This document shows positions 1 through 9,233 of a stretch of 64,000 nucleotides of DNA, in pieces. Made by a program: the position numbers and the translations under genes. The stretch is from JAIQFR01 sp041494445 (GTDB lineage: Bacteria > Acidobacteriota > Polarisedimenticolia > Polarisedimenticolales > JAIQFR01). The notes below the pieces were generated by a model. It was not told the DNA's origin. It ran no database searches and saw only the letters and a program-made list of their open reading frames with translations. Every line of letters starts with the position of its first letter. The stretch's first letter is position 1. The stretch is taken from NCBI GenBank assembly GCA_041494445.1, contig JBGQAU010000005.1, positions 1 to 64,000 on the forward strand. The letters are read 5' to 3'.

Positions 1-744
1 CTCCTCGAGGAGCGCTTCGTCGCCGACGAGGCTACCCCCCGAGGCCGCCGCCGCCTCGTTCAGACGGCGGACCAGCAAACGGCGCCGCTCCTCGGGATCG
101 GCCACCACGAACGCCGCGAGCAGCGCCTCGGCATAACGATCGGCATGCGGCACCGCGACCGGGCCGGGCGCCAGGAAACGATGACCGCTCGATGCGGCAT
201 CGGCCCGGATCCCGAACACCTCGACCGGGAGCACCTCGGCGCCGTGCAGCGCCAAGACCCAATGTACCGGGCGCACCCAGCGGAAGCGGCCGTCCCCCCA
301 CCGCATCGTCTTCGGGAACGACATCGCTTCGACCGCCTGAGGCAGGGCCCCGGCGAGGATCTCGCCCAGGGTCCTCCCGCGAACGGCGCGCCGGAAGCCC
401 GCGTACTCGCCCTTCTCGGTTTCCACCCGGGCCAGGGCGGACGGCTCGACCCCCTGCTTCCGGGCGAAGCCCGTCGCCGCGGCCGTAGGCTCACCGTTGG
501 GGCCGAACGCCGCGCGCGCCGGCGGACCGAGGACCAACTCCTCGCGGTCGGCCTGTCGCGCCTCCACCTCGTCCACGCGTACCGCGAGCCGCCGGGAGCC
601 CCCCCATGCGCGCGAGATGCCGCGTGAGAGACCTGCCTGGTCCAGGATCGCCTCGATCCGCTGTCCGAGATCCCGGGCGGCCGAGGGGATCATCCGGGCG
701 GGAATCTCCTCGCATCCGATCTCGATGAGGAGCGGCGCCCTCAT
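1..744 (-). CDS. glyS: Glycyl-tRNA synthetase beta subunit, N-terminal part (cut by window edge)
   Basis: This is the beta subunit of the bacterial alpha2-beta2 glycyl-tRNA synthetase, which charges tRNA-Gly in the cytoplasm and carries the tRNA-binding regions. The first 248 codons are present and the frame is open to base 1. The N terminus reads MRAPLLIEIGCEEIPARMI, the hallmark start of the family (LLxEIGxEELPA). The ATG overlaps the glyQ stop as ATGA, so the two subunits are translationally coupled, which is the usual arrangement. It is the last visible gene of the minus-strand operon that begins near 9.26 kb. The C-terminal part lies outside the window. Confidence 0.95.
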   Translation of the reverse strand, partial: MRAPLLIEIGCEEIPARMIPSAARDLGQRIEAILDQAGLSRGISRAWGGSRRLAVRVDEVEARQADREELVLGPPARAAFGPNGEPTAAATGFARKQGVEPSALARVETEKGEYAGFRRAVRGRTLGEILAGALPQAVEAMSFPKTMRWGDGRFRWVRPVHWVLALHGAEVLPVEVFGIRADAASSGHRFLAPGPVAVPHADRYAEALLAAFVVADPEERRRLLVRRLNEAAAASGGSLVGDEALLEE

Positions 745-1670
745 CGTGACTCCGCGGACGTCTCACCCGCGCCATGGAGGAGCGGGAACCCCGCTGCCTC
801 GCGCTGCGCGAGATAGCTCTCGGCGGCGCGGCAGGCCAGCCGCCGGATCCGCTGGATGGATGCGGCCCGCTCCGTGACCGAGAGCGCGCCCCTCGCATCC
901 AGGACGTTGAACGAGTGCGAGCACTTGAGCGCGGCCTCGTACGCGGGGACCACGAGGAGTCCGTGATCCGGCGCCGGCGTCCCGTCGGCCGGAGCGGCGA
1001 GCAGCCTCTGCGCCTCGCCTTCCCACCGCGCGAACTGCTCCCGGAGGAAAAGCACGTCGGCCTCGCGGAAGCTGTACGCGGAGTGCTCGACCTCCTCCCG
1101 GCGCCGGACCTCCCCGTAGGTGACCGCGTCGTTCCAGGGGATGTCGAAGATGTTGCGGATGTCGTTGAGGAACATGCAGATCCGCTCGAGGCCGTACGTC
1201 AGCTCGACGGAGATCGGGTGAAGCTCGAAACCCCCGGTCTGCTGGAAGTACGTGAACTGCGAGATCTCCATCCCGTCCATGAGCACCTGCCAGCCCACGC
1301 CGGCGGCGCCCAGCGTCGGCGACTCCCAGTTGTCTTCCTCGAAGCGGATGTCGTGCTCGAGGGGGAGGACGCCGAAAGCGCGCAGCGAGTCGAGGTAGAG
1401 CTCCTGCACGTCTAGCGGAGCCGGCTTCAGGATCACCTGGAACTGGTAGTGCTTGTAGACACGCATCGGGTTCTCGCCGTAGCGGCCGTCCCCGGGACGC
1501 CTCGACGGCTGGCAATACGCGACGCGCCAGGGCTCCGGCCCGAGCACGCGGAAGAACGTGTCCGGATGCATGGTCCCCGCGCCGACCTCGACGTCGTAGG
1601 GCTGCTGGAGGATGCACCCGCGCCCCGCCCAGTACGTCTGGATCGCGAGAAGGAGATCCTGGAAGGTCAT
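741..1670 (-). CDS. glyQ: Glycyl-tRNA synthetase alpha subunit
   Basis: Catalytic alpha subunit of the heterotetrameric glycyl-tRNA synthetase, 309 aa, the usual family length (about 290-310). It starts MTFQDLLLAIQTYWAGRGC and contains the class II core segments YGENPMRVYKHYQFQVILKP and VELTYGLERICMFL. The frame stays open far upstream, but that extension runs antisense-in-frame through recO, so I take the ATG at 1670, which matches the family N terminus and overlaps the recO stop as ATGA. The stop in turn overlaps the glyS start. Very secure. Confidence 0.97.
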   Translation of the reverse strand: MTFQDLLLAIQTYWAGRGCILQQPYDVEVGAGTMHPDTFFRVLGPEPWRVAYCQPSRRPGDGRYGENPMRVYKHYQFQVILKPAPLDVQELYLDSLRAFGVLPLEHDIRFEEDNWESPTLGAAGVGWQVLMDGMEISQFTYFQQTGGFELHPISVELTYGLERICMFLNDIRNIFDIPWNDAVTYGEVRRREEVEHSAYSFREADVLFLREQFARWEGEAQRLLAAPADGTPAPDHGLLVVPAYEAALKCSHSFNVLDARGALSVTERAASIQRIRRLACRAAESYLAQREAAGFPLLHGAGETSAESR

Positions 1671-2449
1671 CGTCCCGTGCCCTCGTCGGGTCCGGGCGCG
1701 AGCGCCGCGGCCAGGTGCCTGTAGGTCCTGAAGCGGCGCTCCGCGAACGACTCGACGCCGCCGCGCAGGAGCGCCTCGAGCGCGCCGCCGGGGCGTGCGG
1801 CGCGCTCGAGCCCGACGAGGTCCGAAGGAGCGGTGCGCGCCGCGGCGGCCAGGAAGGCGAGGTCGTGTCGGTCGAGGCCCCGCCCCCGGCCCCCTTCGGC
1901 ACGGTCGCAGGAGGCGCACCGCACGACGCCCGAGGGGTCCACCTTCCTCGCGGCGCCCTCGGCCAGCGCGCGCCCGCAGGCGGGACAGGCGGCCATCCCG
2001 GGCAGGATCCCGTGGAGCTTCAGGGTCCAGTACTCGAAGTAACGGATCGCCGTCCACGGGTCGAGGCCCCGCTCGAGCGCATCCAGCAGCGCGCCCAGAA
2101 GGCGGAACCCCTTGGGGTCGGGTTGACCTTCCCGCGCCAGCGAGCTCGCGATCTCGGCGAGCACGGCGCAGGCCGCCTGCCGGACCGGCTCGGACTGCAT
2201 CGCCGCGTACGAGCGCGCGAGATCGAGGGATTCGATCCGGTGCAGATCGCGCCCCTCCCGCTCGGTCCACGCCACCCGCACCCGCGTGAGCGGATCGAGC
2301 GCGCCGCCGAAACGGCGGCGGCTCCGACGCGCCGACGGGGCGACGCCATGGACGCGCCCGGAATTCTCCGCCAGCAGGGTCACGATCACATCCGCCTCGC
2401 CCAGCGCTCGCGTCCCGAGCACGTACGCGTCGTCGTTCCGCCGGCCCAC
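1667..2449 (-). CDS. recO: DNA repair protein RecO
   Basis: RecO is an annealing and mediator protein that loads RecA onto SSB-coated single-stranded DNA in the RecFOR pathway. The protein (about 260 aa) has the N-terminal OB-fold signature DDAYVLGTRALGEADVIVTLL. Its zinc-finger region carries two CxxC pairs, CPAC and CASC. A TTG at 2485 would add 12 residues, but I prefer the GTG at 2449 because a GAGG ribosome-binding sequence lies 7 bases upstream and the protein then begins just before the conserved YVL segment. The stop overlaps the glyQ ATG. recO beside era and ybeY is a common bacterial arrangement. Confidence 0.9.
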   Translation of the reverse strand: MGRRNDDAYVLGTRALGEADVIVTLLAENSGRVHGVAPSARRSRRRFGGALDPLTRVRVAWTEREGRDLHRIESLDLARSYAAMQSEPVRQAACAVLAEIASSLAREGQPDPKGFRLLGALLDALERGLDPWTAIRYFEYWTLKLHGILPGMAACPACGRALAEGAARKVDPSGVVRCASCDRAEGGRGRGLDRHDLAFLAAAARTAPSDLVGLERAARPGGALEALLRGGVESFAERRFRTYRHLAAALAPGPDEGTGR

Positions 2450-2556
2450 GACCTTCCCTCTCGTGTTCGCGGTGTCGCGAAGCAAAGGACGTGAATTCTA
2501 TCAGAAGGGGCCGTGCAGGACCCTTCGCGACGGGGCACGCTCCGGCGCCTCCGCGC

Positions 2557-3471
2557 TCAGCCCAGTCCCAGCTCCTGCAGCGTGCGGTCGTCGTCTCGCC
2601 AGTCGGGCCGCGCGTGCACGTGGAGGCCGAGATACACCCTCGCATGGAGGAGCCGCTCGATGTCCGCGCGCGCCTCGCTGCCGATCGCCTTGAGCAGAGC
2701 GCCGCCCTTCCCGATCACGATCCCCTTTTGGGAGTCCCGTTCCACGAGGATCGTCGCCTCGATCTCCACGAGGCCGTCGTCGCGGGTCTGCCAGCGGTCC
2801 ACGAGCACGGCGGTGACGTGGGGAATCTCCTGGCGGGTCCTTAGGAGGATCTTCTCGCGGATCCACTCGGCCGCGAGGAGGCGCTCCGGCTGGTCGGTCA
2901 GCACATCGTCGGGGTAGATCGCCGGCCCCTCGGGGAGGCGGGCGAGGATGCGCTCCACCAGCAGGTCGCACCCCTCCCCCGTGTGCGCCGAGACCGGCAC
3001 GGCCTCCTCGAGGCCCCACTCGTCAACGAGCGTCTTCATCATCGGGAGGAGCTTCTCCTTGTGCGGCACGAGGTCGATCTTGTTGAGCGCCGCGATCCTC
3101 TGCCCAGGAAGCCGGCGAAGCAGCGCCGCGGCCCGCTCGTCGCCCTGACCGGGTCCCAGAGAGGAGTCCACCACGAGGACCACGAGGTCCACGTCATGGA
3201 GGCTCTGCCGTGCGACCTCCACCATCGCGCGGTTCATCCTGTGACGCGGCTCGTGGAGGCCGGGAGTGTCCGCGAACACCACCTGTCCGCGTCCCTCGAG
3301 GTGCAGCACCCCCATGATCCGGTGACGGGTGGTCTGGGACACGGGCGACACGGCCGCGAGCTTCTCCCCGACGAGGCGGTTCAGGAGGGTGGACTTGCCG
3401 ACGTTCGTCCACCCGGCGAGCGTCACGGTCCCCGCCCGGTGTCGGCGGGTCGCGCGATCCTCGCCGGTCAT
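2557..3471 (-). CDS. era: GTPase Era, 16S rRNA-binding ribosome assembly factor
   Basis: Era is an essential GTPase that binds the 3' end of 16S rRNA during 30S maturation. The 304-aa protein shows G1 GWTNVGKST (residues 20-28), G3 DTPG (68-71), G4 NKID (130-133) and G5 VSA, followed by a C-terminal KH domain with EATILVERDSQKGIVIGKGG. Length and domain order are those of the family. The ATG overlaps the stop of the upstream CNNM gene (ATGA). A gap of about 70-110 bases separates it from recO, the longest internal gap of this operon. The neighbouring ybeY and phoH are also RNA and ribosome genes. Confidence 0.97.
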   Translation of the reverse strand: MTGEDRATRRHRAGTVTLAGWTNVGKSTLLNRLVGEKLAAVSPVSQTTRHRIMGVLHLEGRGQVVFADTPGLHEPRHRMNRAMVEVARQSLHDVDLVVLVVDSSLGPGQGDERAAALLRRLPGQRIAALNKIDLVPHKEKLLPMMKTLVDEWGLEEAVPVSAHTGEGCDLLVERILARLPEGPAIYPDDVLTDQPERLLAAEWIREKILLRTRQEIPHVTAVLVDRWQTRDDGLVEIEATILVERDSQKGIVIGKGGALLKAIGSEARADIERLLHARVYLGLHVHARPDWRDDDRTLQELGLG

Positions 3472-4757
3472 GTCGGCTCTCCCCCCGCGTCCGCGGGAGG
3501 TGCCGCCTTCCGGAGGCGGACGCGATACACCCGCCGCCTGTCGGACTCCAGCACCTCGATGGCGAGACCGTGAGCCTCGAGCCTCTCACCGGGCGGCGGG
3601 ACGCGCCCCAGCGCCGCGACCACGAGCCCGCCCACGGTGTCGAATCCCCTCTCTCCGACGCTCACGCCGAACAGGGGCTCGATCTCCTCCACGTGCGCCA
3701 GTCCGCTCACCAGCCAGGAGCCGTCCGGCGCCGCCTGAAGCCGGGCCTCCTCCGGCTCGTGCTCCTCGCGAATTTCCCCGACGATCTCTTCCAGGAGGTC
3801 CTCGAGGGTAACGAGCCCGGCGAGCCCGCCGTACTCGTCCACCACCATGGCCATTCGGGTCCGCGTCCGCATCTGCGTGAGCAGGTCCGCGGTGGACTGG
3901 GTCTCGGGAACGAAAAAGGCGGGGCGGAGGAAGGCGGTCACTGCCGATTCGTCGGCCCCCTGATCCGCGGCCTTCAGGACGTCGCGCGCGTCGAGCACTC
4001 CGACGACGTTGTCCACGGTGCCGCGGTAGACCGGGAGGCGCGAATGGCCGGTGCGAAGCAGCGCCTTCCTCGCTTCCGACACCGTGCTGTCGGCGGGAAG
4101 GGCCGCAACGTCGGTCCGCGGGGTCATGATCTCGCGGACCCGCGTCTCGCCGAGGTCCACGATCCCCCGGACCATCCGGCTTTCGCCTGCCTCGAGGATC
4201 CCCTCCCGCTCCCCCACCTCCAGGAACGCCTCGACCTCGCCATCGTCTTCGTCGGTTTCGGATTCGCCCTGGCCGGCCCTCGCGGAGAAGCGCCGCACCA
4301 GGGTCTCCATCGGCTTTGCCGCGGGGAAGAACGTGCCGTGGATCGGCGGCGCGAGGAAGGCGGTGGCTCGGATGGCGGCCCGTGGCGCTCGCAACGCGAG
4401 CACCCGAGCCACGAGCCCCTCGAGCAGGAGCACGCCGAGGACGATCCCGCCCGCGACGCCCAGGAGCCACGGATGGGACAGGCCGCTCCCACGCGCCGCC
4501 AGCGCCAGGGAGACGCTCGCGCCGAGGAGGCAGGTCTCCCGCGCGGCATGGAGGGAGATTCGGCGGCTCGACTGACCGTTCCGCACCTCTTCCAGGAACC
4601 GCAGCCGGCGGTCCTCCGCGGCGAGCCGCCGGACCGCCACGCGGCTCAGGCTCGAGACGGCCAGCAGGAGCACGGCGATCGCCGTCTCCACGAGGAACAG
4701 GAACGCGGCGAGGCCGAGCGCGGCTGCGATCAGCGCCGCCGGCGCACCGCCGTTCAC
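3468..4757 (-). CDS. CNNM/CorC-family membrane protein with CBS pair (possible Mg2+/Co2+ efflux)
   Basis: The 429-aa protein has an N-terminal membrane domain with hydrophobic segments at about residues 8-35 and 95-120. A paired CBS module follows (VREIMTPRTDVAALP; GHSRLPVYRG; MAMVVDEYGGLAGLVTLEDLLEEIVGEI), then a CorC_HlyC C-terminal domain. This is the hemolysin C / CorC / YtfL architecture, associated with divalent cation export. CorC sits beside ybeY and phoH in many bacteria, as here. The start is a GTG overlapping the ybeY stop (GTGA). Acidic residues (ESETDEDDGE) link the membrane and CBS parts. Transport substrate is inferred from family only. Confidence 0.9.
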   Translation of the reverse strand: MNGGAPAALIAAALGLAAFLFLVETAIAVLLLAVSSLSRVAVRRLAAEDRRLRFLEEVRNGQSSRRISLHAARETCLLGASVSLALAARGSGLSHPWLLGVAGGIVLGVLLLEGLVARVLALRAPRAAIRATAFLAPPIHGTFFPAAKPMETLVRRFSARAGQGESETDEDDGEVEAFLEVGEREGILEAGESRMVRGIVDLGETRVREIMTPRTDVAALPADSTVSEARKALLRTGHSRLPVYRGTVDNVVGVLDARDVLKAADQGADESAVTAFLRPAFFVPETQSTADLLTQMRTRTRMAMVVDEYGGLAGLVTLEDLLEEIVGEIREEHEPEEARLQAAPDGSWLVSGLAHVEEIEPLFGVSVGERGFDTVGGLVVAALGRVPPPGERLEAHGLAIEVLESDRRRVYRVRLRKAAPPADAGGEPT

Positions 4758-5257
4758 GCACTCCCCCGGGACCGCTCCCCGAGGAGCCGCCGGATCAACC
4801 GCCGTTCCATTCGCGACATCTCCCCGCGATCCCTCTCGTGATCGTGGCCGAGCAGATGCAGGTACCCGTGAAGGGCCAGGATCCGAAGCTCGCGTCCGAG
4901 CGTATGCCCCGCCTCACGCGCCTGGCGCGCGGCCCGCGGGACGGACACCGCGATGTCCCCCAGGTCGAGCCGCCCCTCGAGATCCCGGGTCCCGCCGCCG
5001 GGGAAGGCCAGGACGTCCGTGGTCGCGTTCCGGCCCCTAAAGGCGCGATTGAGCTCACGCATCGCGGCGTCGGAGAGGAGGCAGAGCGCCACGCGCGCGC
5101 CGCGCGGAGGAGGGGCCTCGACCGCGAGCCGCTCCAAGAAAACCCCGAGCGCGCCGGCGCCCGCCGTCCTTCGGCGCGGCCGGTCCACGACCGCGACCTC
5201 GAAAGGCGGCGGCACGGGGAGGCCGGATCCCGCCCCGCCCCCTCTCCGCGGGCTCAC
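4754..5257 (-). CDS. ybeY: Endoribonuclease YbeY, rRNA maturation factor
   Basis: YbeY is a zinc-dependent endoribonuclease involved in 16S rRNA 3' maturation and 70S quality control. The signature HGYLHLLGHDH supplies the H-x3-H-x5-H zinc site, and TTDVLAFP is the second conserved block. Length 167 aa is typical. The start is fixed by a GTGA overlap with the stop of the upstream HD phosphodiesterase gene; the much longer in-frame extension upstream is antisense-like shadow sequence. The stop overlaps the CNNM start. phoH-(HD)-ybeY-corC-era is a widely conserved gene order. Confidence 0.95.
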   Translation of the reverse strand: MSPRRGGGAGSGLPVPPPFEVAVVDRPRRRTAGAGALGVFLERLAVEAPPPRGARVALCLLSDAAMRELNRAFRGRNATTDVLAFPGGGTRDLEGRLDLGDIAVSVPRAARQAREAGHTLGRELRILALHGYLHLLGHDHERDRGEMSRMERRLIRRLLGERSRGSA

Positions 5258-7614
5258 CTTGCAGCGCTCCGCGCGGCGCGCCGCTCCGGGGCGGCCCCGC
5301 CGGCCTTCCCGTTCGGCCGGGGACGGCCGAATTCGAACCCGGGGTAGTCCAGCCGGTGGTGGTACATGCTGGTCAGGGTGCGCAGGAACGCCTCCTCGAT
5401 CCTCTCGAGGTCCGAGAAGGTCAGGTCGCACTCGTCCAGCTGGCCATCGAGGACGATGGCGCCGCTCATTTTGTGGATCAGCTCTCCCAGGCGTCCCGGC
5501 GTCGGCTCGTCCAGGGTCCTCGCCGCGGCCTCGACGGCGTCGGCGAGCATGAAGATCGCGGTTTCCTTGGTCTGCGGCTTGGGGCCCGGATAGCGGAAGT
5601 CCGCCTCCGAAACCGGGCCGAGCAACGGGTCCGCCGTCTTCAGCGCCTTGTCGTAGAAGTACGTCATCACCCGCGTTCCGTGGTGTTGCGGGACGACGTC
5701 CACGATCTGCTCCGGGAGGCCGGCCTCCCGGGCCAGGCGGATCCCATCCTTGACGTGCGCGGCGATGATCAGCGCGGACATGAACGGCGAGAGCCGGTCG
5801 TGAGGGTTCGAGCCGTGCTGGTTCTCGACGTAGTACTCGGGCTTCCTGATCTTCCCGATGTCGTGATAGAAGGCGGCGACGCGGCAGTACAGCGAGTTCG
5901 CGCCGATCGCCTTCGCGGCCTCCTCGGCCAGCGTCCCCAGGACCAGGCTGTGGTTGTAAGACCCCGGCGCCTTGACGGCGAACTCGGACAGGAGGGGCTG
6001 GTTGACGTTGGACAGCTCCAAGAGGCGGATGTCGGTGAGCACCCTGAAGAGCCCCTCGAACAGCGGCAGGGCGAACGACACGAAGAGCCCCGTCCCCACC
6101 GCGCCTCCCACGAACGCGAGGCCCGCCTCGTAGAGGCCCCGTGAGATCGGGACCAGGCCATCCCTCACCGCCGCGACCGCTAGCGCCGCCACCCCGCCGG
6201 CCACCCCCGCCACGAAACCCGCGCGGAGGAGCGCCGCGCGCTCGCGATAGGTGGTGATCGCGTAGATCCCGGCCCACTGGACCAGGAGCGCCCAGGTCAT
6301 CGCGAAGGTGTTCCAACCGTTCATCGCCGCGAAGAGAAGCGCGGTGAATCCGGAGTACACCATCGCGATCCGGCCGGTGGCGAGTAGCGCCACGAGGATC
6401 GACCCGCCTGCCAGCGGAATCAGGTAGGTGTAGCTGGCGGGATCGTTGAAGGGAGGCGAGAGATCGTCGACCAGCCCCGTCGCGATCCAGAGCATCGCGC
6501 TCGACAGGAGGAGCATCGAGAGCAGCACGAGGGCGAGCAGCGCGTGGAGATGTCGGATCTTCCTGAAGGCACGCTGATGGTAGCGGGTGTACCGCCACAG
6601 GAAGAACGCGAGCAGCGAGACGATGACCAGGGTCCCGGCCAGGCCGGGGAGGCCAACCCGTTCGCGCTGCCCCCCTCTCGACGCCTCGATCCGAGCGCGG
6701 ATCTCCGCCGTCACCCTCTCGCCTGCGTGCGCCAGGGCGGCGCCCCCGGGCACCGTCCGGACCACGGGCTGCGCGGCGGCCACCGCGGCCTCGCGTCTCG
6801 CCGCCGTGGCCTCGGGATCGTAGGCCACGTTGACGTCCACGAACGATGCGACCAGCTCCGCGAGCGGAGCGCGCTGCTCCGGGGGGACGGAGCGGCTCGC
6901 CTGCACGGCGGCGCGCGCCTGCCCCCTGGCTTCGTCGAGGTCCAGCACCCTCCCCGCCCCCGAGAGCCGTTCCTCTTCGCCCCCCGGCACGTGGACGAGC
7001 AGCACCGCGGGAGCGTTCTCGAGAAGCGCCTTGCTCCCGACGATCAAGCCCTCCATGACCTCTTGCACGATCGCGCCCAGCTCGCGCTCCACCTGGCCGG
7101 AGAATCCGAGGCGGGCCAGGGCGTCGATCTCGGGGTCCCGCAGGATCCCGCGCAGCGCTTCTCGCGCCTCCGCCGAGGTCTCCGCGCGCCCCCCCGCCCC
7201 GGCCTTAGGGAGCGCGTCCCGTCCCGCCTCGAAGATCGCGCGCAGCTTGTCCGCGAGGCGCTCGCCGCGCGCCCGGTCGTGGAGGTAGACATCGGGGACG
7301 GCCTCGGCGGCGGCGTGGCGGCGCGCCTCGGTCTGCTGTGCGTCGGGTATCGCGGTCTCCGCCCGCGCGACCACATCGTGATCGAGGAGCTCGCCGACGG
7401 CCGGAAGGCGCTCGGCGCCCGGGCCGCCGACGGCGACAAGCAGGGTCACGATCGCGATGAGCAGGCCGCTCCAGAAAAGGTCCGCGGCGAGCAGCCGGTC
7501 GGCCGCGCGCCGCGCGAAATTCCTCGCCCGCAGAGGCAAGCTCAATTTCCGCCCCGCCGGAGCGACCGGCTCGCCGCCCGCGCGCGCCTTCGAGGGCGCG
7601 GAATCGTCGCTCAC
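5254..7614 (-). CDS. 7TM-HD phosphodiesterase, PgpH/YqfF family (probable c-di-AMP hydrolase)
   Basis: The 786-aa protein has a transmembrane helix near residues 45-65, a long extracytoplasmic 7TMR-HDED-type domain, several membrane segments at about 330-540, and a C-terminal HD domain. HDIGK lies at 584-588, followed by HGSNPHDRLSPF and QHHGTRVMTYF. In PgpH of Listeria this architecture hydrolyses c-di-AMP; that activity here is inference. The GTG start overlaps the phoH stop (GTGA) and the stop overlaps ybeY. No diadenylate cyclase gene is visible in the window. phoH-pgpH-ybeY order is conserved in Firmicutes and several other phyla. Confidence 0.92.
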   Translation of the reverse strand: MSDDSAPSKARAGGEPVAPAGRKLSLPLRARNFARRAADRLLAADLFWSGLLIAIVTLLVAVGGPGAERLPAVGELLDHDVVARAETAIPDAQQTEARRHAAAEAVPDVYLHDRARGERLADKLRAIFEAGRDALPKAGAGGRAETSAEAREALRGILRDPEIDALARLGFSGQVERELGAIVQEVMEGLIVGSKALLENAPAVLLVHVPGGEEERLSGAGRVLDLDEARGQARAAVQASRSVPPEQRAPLAELVASFVDVNVAYDPEATAARREAAVAAAQPVVRTVPGGAALAHAGERVTAEIRARIEASRGGQRERVGLPGLAGTLVIVSLLAFFLWRYTRYHQRAFRKIRHLHALLALVLLSMLLLSSAMLWIATGLVDDLSPPFNDPASYTYLIPLAGGSILVALLATGRIAMVYSGFTALLFAAMNGWNTFAMTWALLVQWAGIYAITTYRERAALLRAGFVAGVAGGVAALAVAAVRDGLVPISRGLYEAGLAFVGGAVGTGLFVSFALPLFEGLFRVLTDIRLLELSNVNQPLLSEFAVKAPGSYNHSLVLGTLAEEAAKAIGANSLYCRVAAFYHDIGKIRKPEYYVENQHGSNPHDRLSPFMSALIIAAHVKDGIRLAREAGLPEQIVDVVPQHHGTRVMTYFYDKALKTADPLLGPVSEADFRYPGPKPQTKETAIFMLADAVEAAARTLDEPTPGRLGELIHKMSGAIVLDGQLDECDLTFSDLERIEEAFLRTLTSMYHHRLDYPGFEFGRPRPNGKAGGAAPERRAARSAAR

Positions 7615-8621
7615 CGGTCCCCCTCCGCCGGAGGGCCGCCGCTCCGGCCGGGGCGGCCCTCGCGTCGCGAGGCCGCTCGCCGATCGTAGGCCAGGATGAT
7701 CTGCTGGACCAGCGGATGCCGCACGACATCGGTCTCGTCGAAGTGGACGAATTCGATCCCCGAGATTCCCGACAGCACCTCCCGCGCCTCGACCAGGCCG
7801 GACGTTCGCTCCACGGGAAGATCGATTTGGGTGACGTCGCCGGTCACCACCGCCTTGGAATCGAAACCGATACGGGTCAGGAACATCTTCATCTGCTCCG
7901 AGGTGGTGTTCTGCCCTTCGTCCAGAATCACGAAGGAGTCGTTCAGCGTCCGGCCGCGCATGAACGCCAGAGGGGCGACCTCGATGATGCCCCGGTCGAG
8001 AAGGTTCTCGATCCGGTCGCGCTCGAGCATGTCGTAGAGTGCGTCGTAAAGCGGCCGCAGATACGGGTCCACCTTGGCGGCGATGTCACCCGGGAGAAAC
8101 CCCAGCCGCTCCCCGGCCTCCACCGCGGGCCGCGCGAGGATGATCCTCTGGACACGCTTCTCGTTGAGCAGGGTGATCGCCATCGCGACGGCCAGGTAGG
8201 TCTTCCCCGTTCCAGCGGGCCCGATGGCGATCACCAGGTCGTTTTCCCGGATGGCCTCGACGTAGCGCCGCTGATTGGCCGACTTGGGCACCACGGCCTT
8301 TTTCGCGGACGGCTTGAGGCGCGCGTGGACGAAGTGGTCCGCGAGCCTGACGTCGGGGTCCCGCTCCAGGAGCCCGATGGCCGTCCGGATGTCCTCGCGC
8401 CTTAGGGCCAGGCCGCGCTCGTGAAGCGCGGCGAGTTGCCGGAGAAGACGCTCCACTCGGTCCTCCCTCCCGCCGCCCTCTTCTCCGTCTCCTTCCACGG
8501 TGATCCGGTCGCCGCGCGCCGACACTCGGACCCCGAAGCGCTGCTCGATCAGTCGGAGCGTCTCGTCGAGGCTTCCCACCAGGACTTGGATGGCCCTCGC
8601 GTCGAGGATGATCGTCTTCAT
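7611..8621 (-). CDS. phoH: PhoH-like ATPase
   Basis: PhoH family protein, a RecA-fold ATPase often linked to RNA metabolism. The 336-aa protein has an N-terminal KH-like region (residues 1-90), Walker A GPAGTGKT (134-141) and Walker B VILDEGQN with D234-E235. The ATG at 8621 is used because MKTIILDARA starts the conserved domain. An in-frame upstream start would add 44 Pro/Arg-rich residues overlapping the lipoprotein gene in another frame. It begins one base after the stop of the lipoprotein gene and overlaps the HD gene at its 3' end, so it sits second in the operon. Confidence 0.93.
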   Translation of the reverse strand: MKTIILDARAIQVLVGSLDETLRLIEQRFGVRVSARGDRITVEGDGEEGGGREDRVERLLRQLAALHERGLALRREDIRTAIGLLERDPDVRLADHFVHARLKPSAKKAVVPKSANQRRYVEAIRENDLVIAIGPAGTGKTYLAVAMAITLLNEKRVQRIILARPAVEAGERLGFLPGDIAAKVDPYLRPLYDALYDMLERDRIENLLDRGIIEVAPLAFMRGRTLNDSFVILDEGQNTTSEQMKMFLTRIGFDSKAVVTGDVTQIDLPVERTSGLVEAREVLSGISGIEFVHFDETDVVRHPLVQQIILAYDRRAASRREGRPGRSGGPPAEGDR

Positions 8622-8622
8622 G

Positions 8623-9201
8623 TCAAGGTCGCCCGGCCGCCTCTCCGGGCTCCTGGAACTGCCTGGGTCCCGCGAGCGCGGCGGCCCGGGCCCGCTCCGC
8701 GTCCTCGGCGGCGCCGCGGGCGAGGGCGACCGCCCGAGGGTAGGCGCAGGCATCGCCGCTCATCCGCCGCGCCTCCGCGAGCAAGCGCGAGGCGGCGTCG
8801 AGATCCGGGGAAGTCCGGCCGCCCGCCTCGGCCTCCCTCGCCCGAGCCACCGCCGACTCGGCCGACTCGAGGGCGCTCTTAGCCTCGGCCAGGGCGACGT
8901 CCTTCACGGATTCGACCCGCGCCGATAGCGCGAGCACTTCGGGCAGGATCGGCTCGGCGACGCTCCGGGCCCTCGCGCACCTTCGCCCGTCGGCCAAGCG
9001 GTTCATCTCGTCGATCCGGGCCTCGAGGGAGGCCAGGTCCCGCGGAGCATAGATCGTGGCGCACGCGTCCTTCGCGCGACCCAGGGCGAGGTTGACCTCG
9101 ACGATCGACCGGGGCGGCCTGCGGCAGCAGCCCCCGCCAGCGAGGGCGAGCGCCATGGAAGCGACGAGCGCGACGATCGAGGGCGATCTTCTCGGACGCA
9201 T
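8623..9201 (-). CDS. Predicted lipoprotein, DUF4398-like helical protein
   Basis: A 192-aa protein with a lipoprotein signal: MRPRRSPSIV, a hydrophobic stretch, then LAGGGCC with the lipidated Cys at about residue 25. The mature part is almost entirely alanine-rich amphipathic helix (for example VNLALGRAKDACATIYAP), resembling the DUF4398 type of short periplasmic helical lipoprotein. GGAGGGG lies 9 bases before the ATG. It is the first gene after the promoter at 9234-9263 and leads the operon that contains phoH, era and glyQS. No function is assigned; the DUF4398 link is by pattern only. Confidence 0.75.
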   Translation of the reverse strand: MRPRRSPSIVALVASMALALAGGGCCRRPPRSIVEVNLALGRAKDACATIYAPRDLASLEARIDEMNRLADGRRCARARSVAEPILPEVLALSARVESVKDVALAEAKSALESAESAVARAREAEAGGRTSPDLDAASRLLAEARRMSGDACAYPRAVALARGAAEDAERARAAALAGPRQFQEPGEAAGRP

Positions 9202-9233
9202 ACGAGCCCGCCCCTCCTCAACACCCGCCGCAC

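Noticed and set aside
1671..2645. Upstream extension of glyQ in the same frame
   Set aside because: It overlaps recO in another frame; the family N terminus begins at 1670.
3570..4841. Long plus-strand open frame opposite the CNNM gene
   Set aside because: High-GC antisense shadow; the minus strand encodes a clear CNNM/CBS protein.
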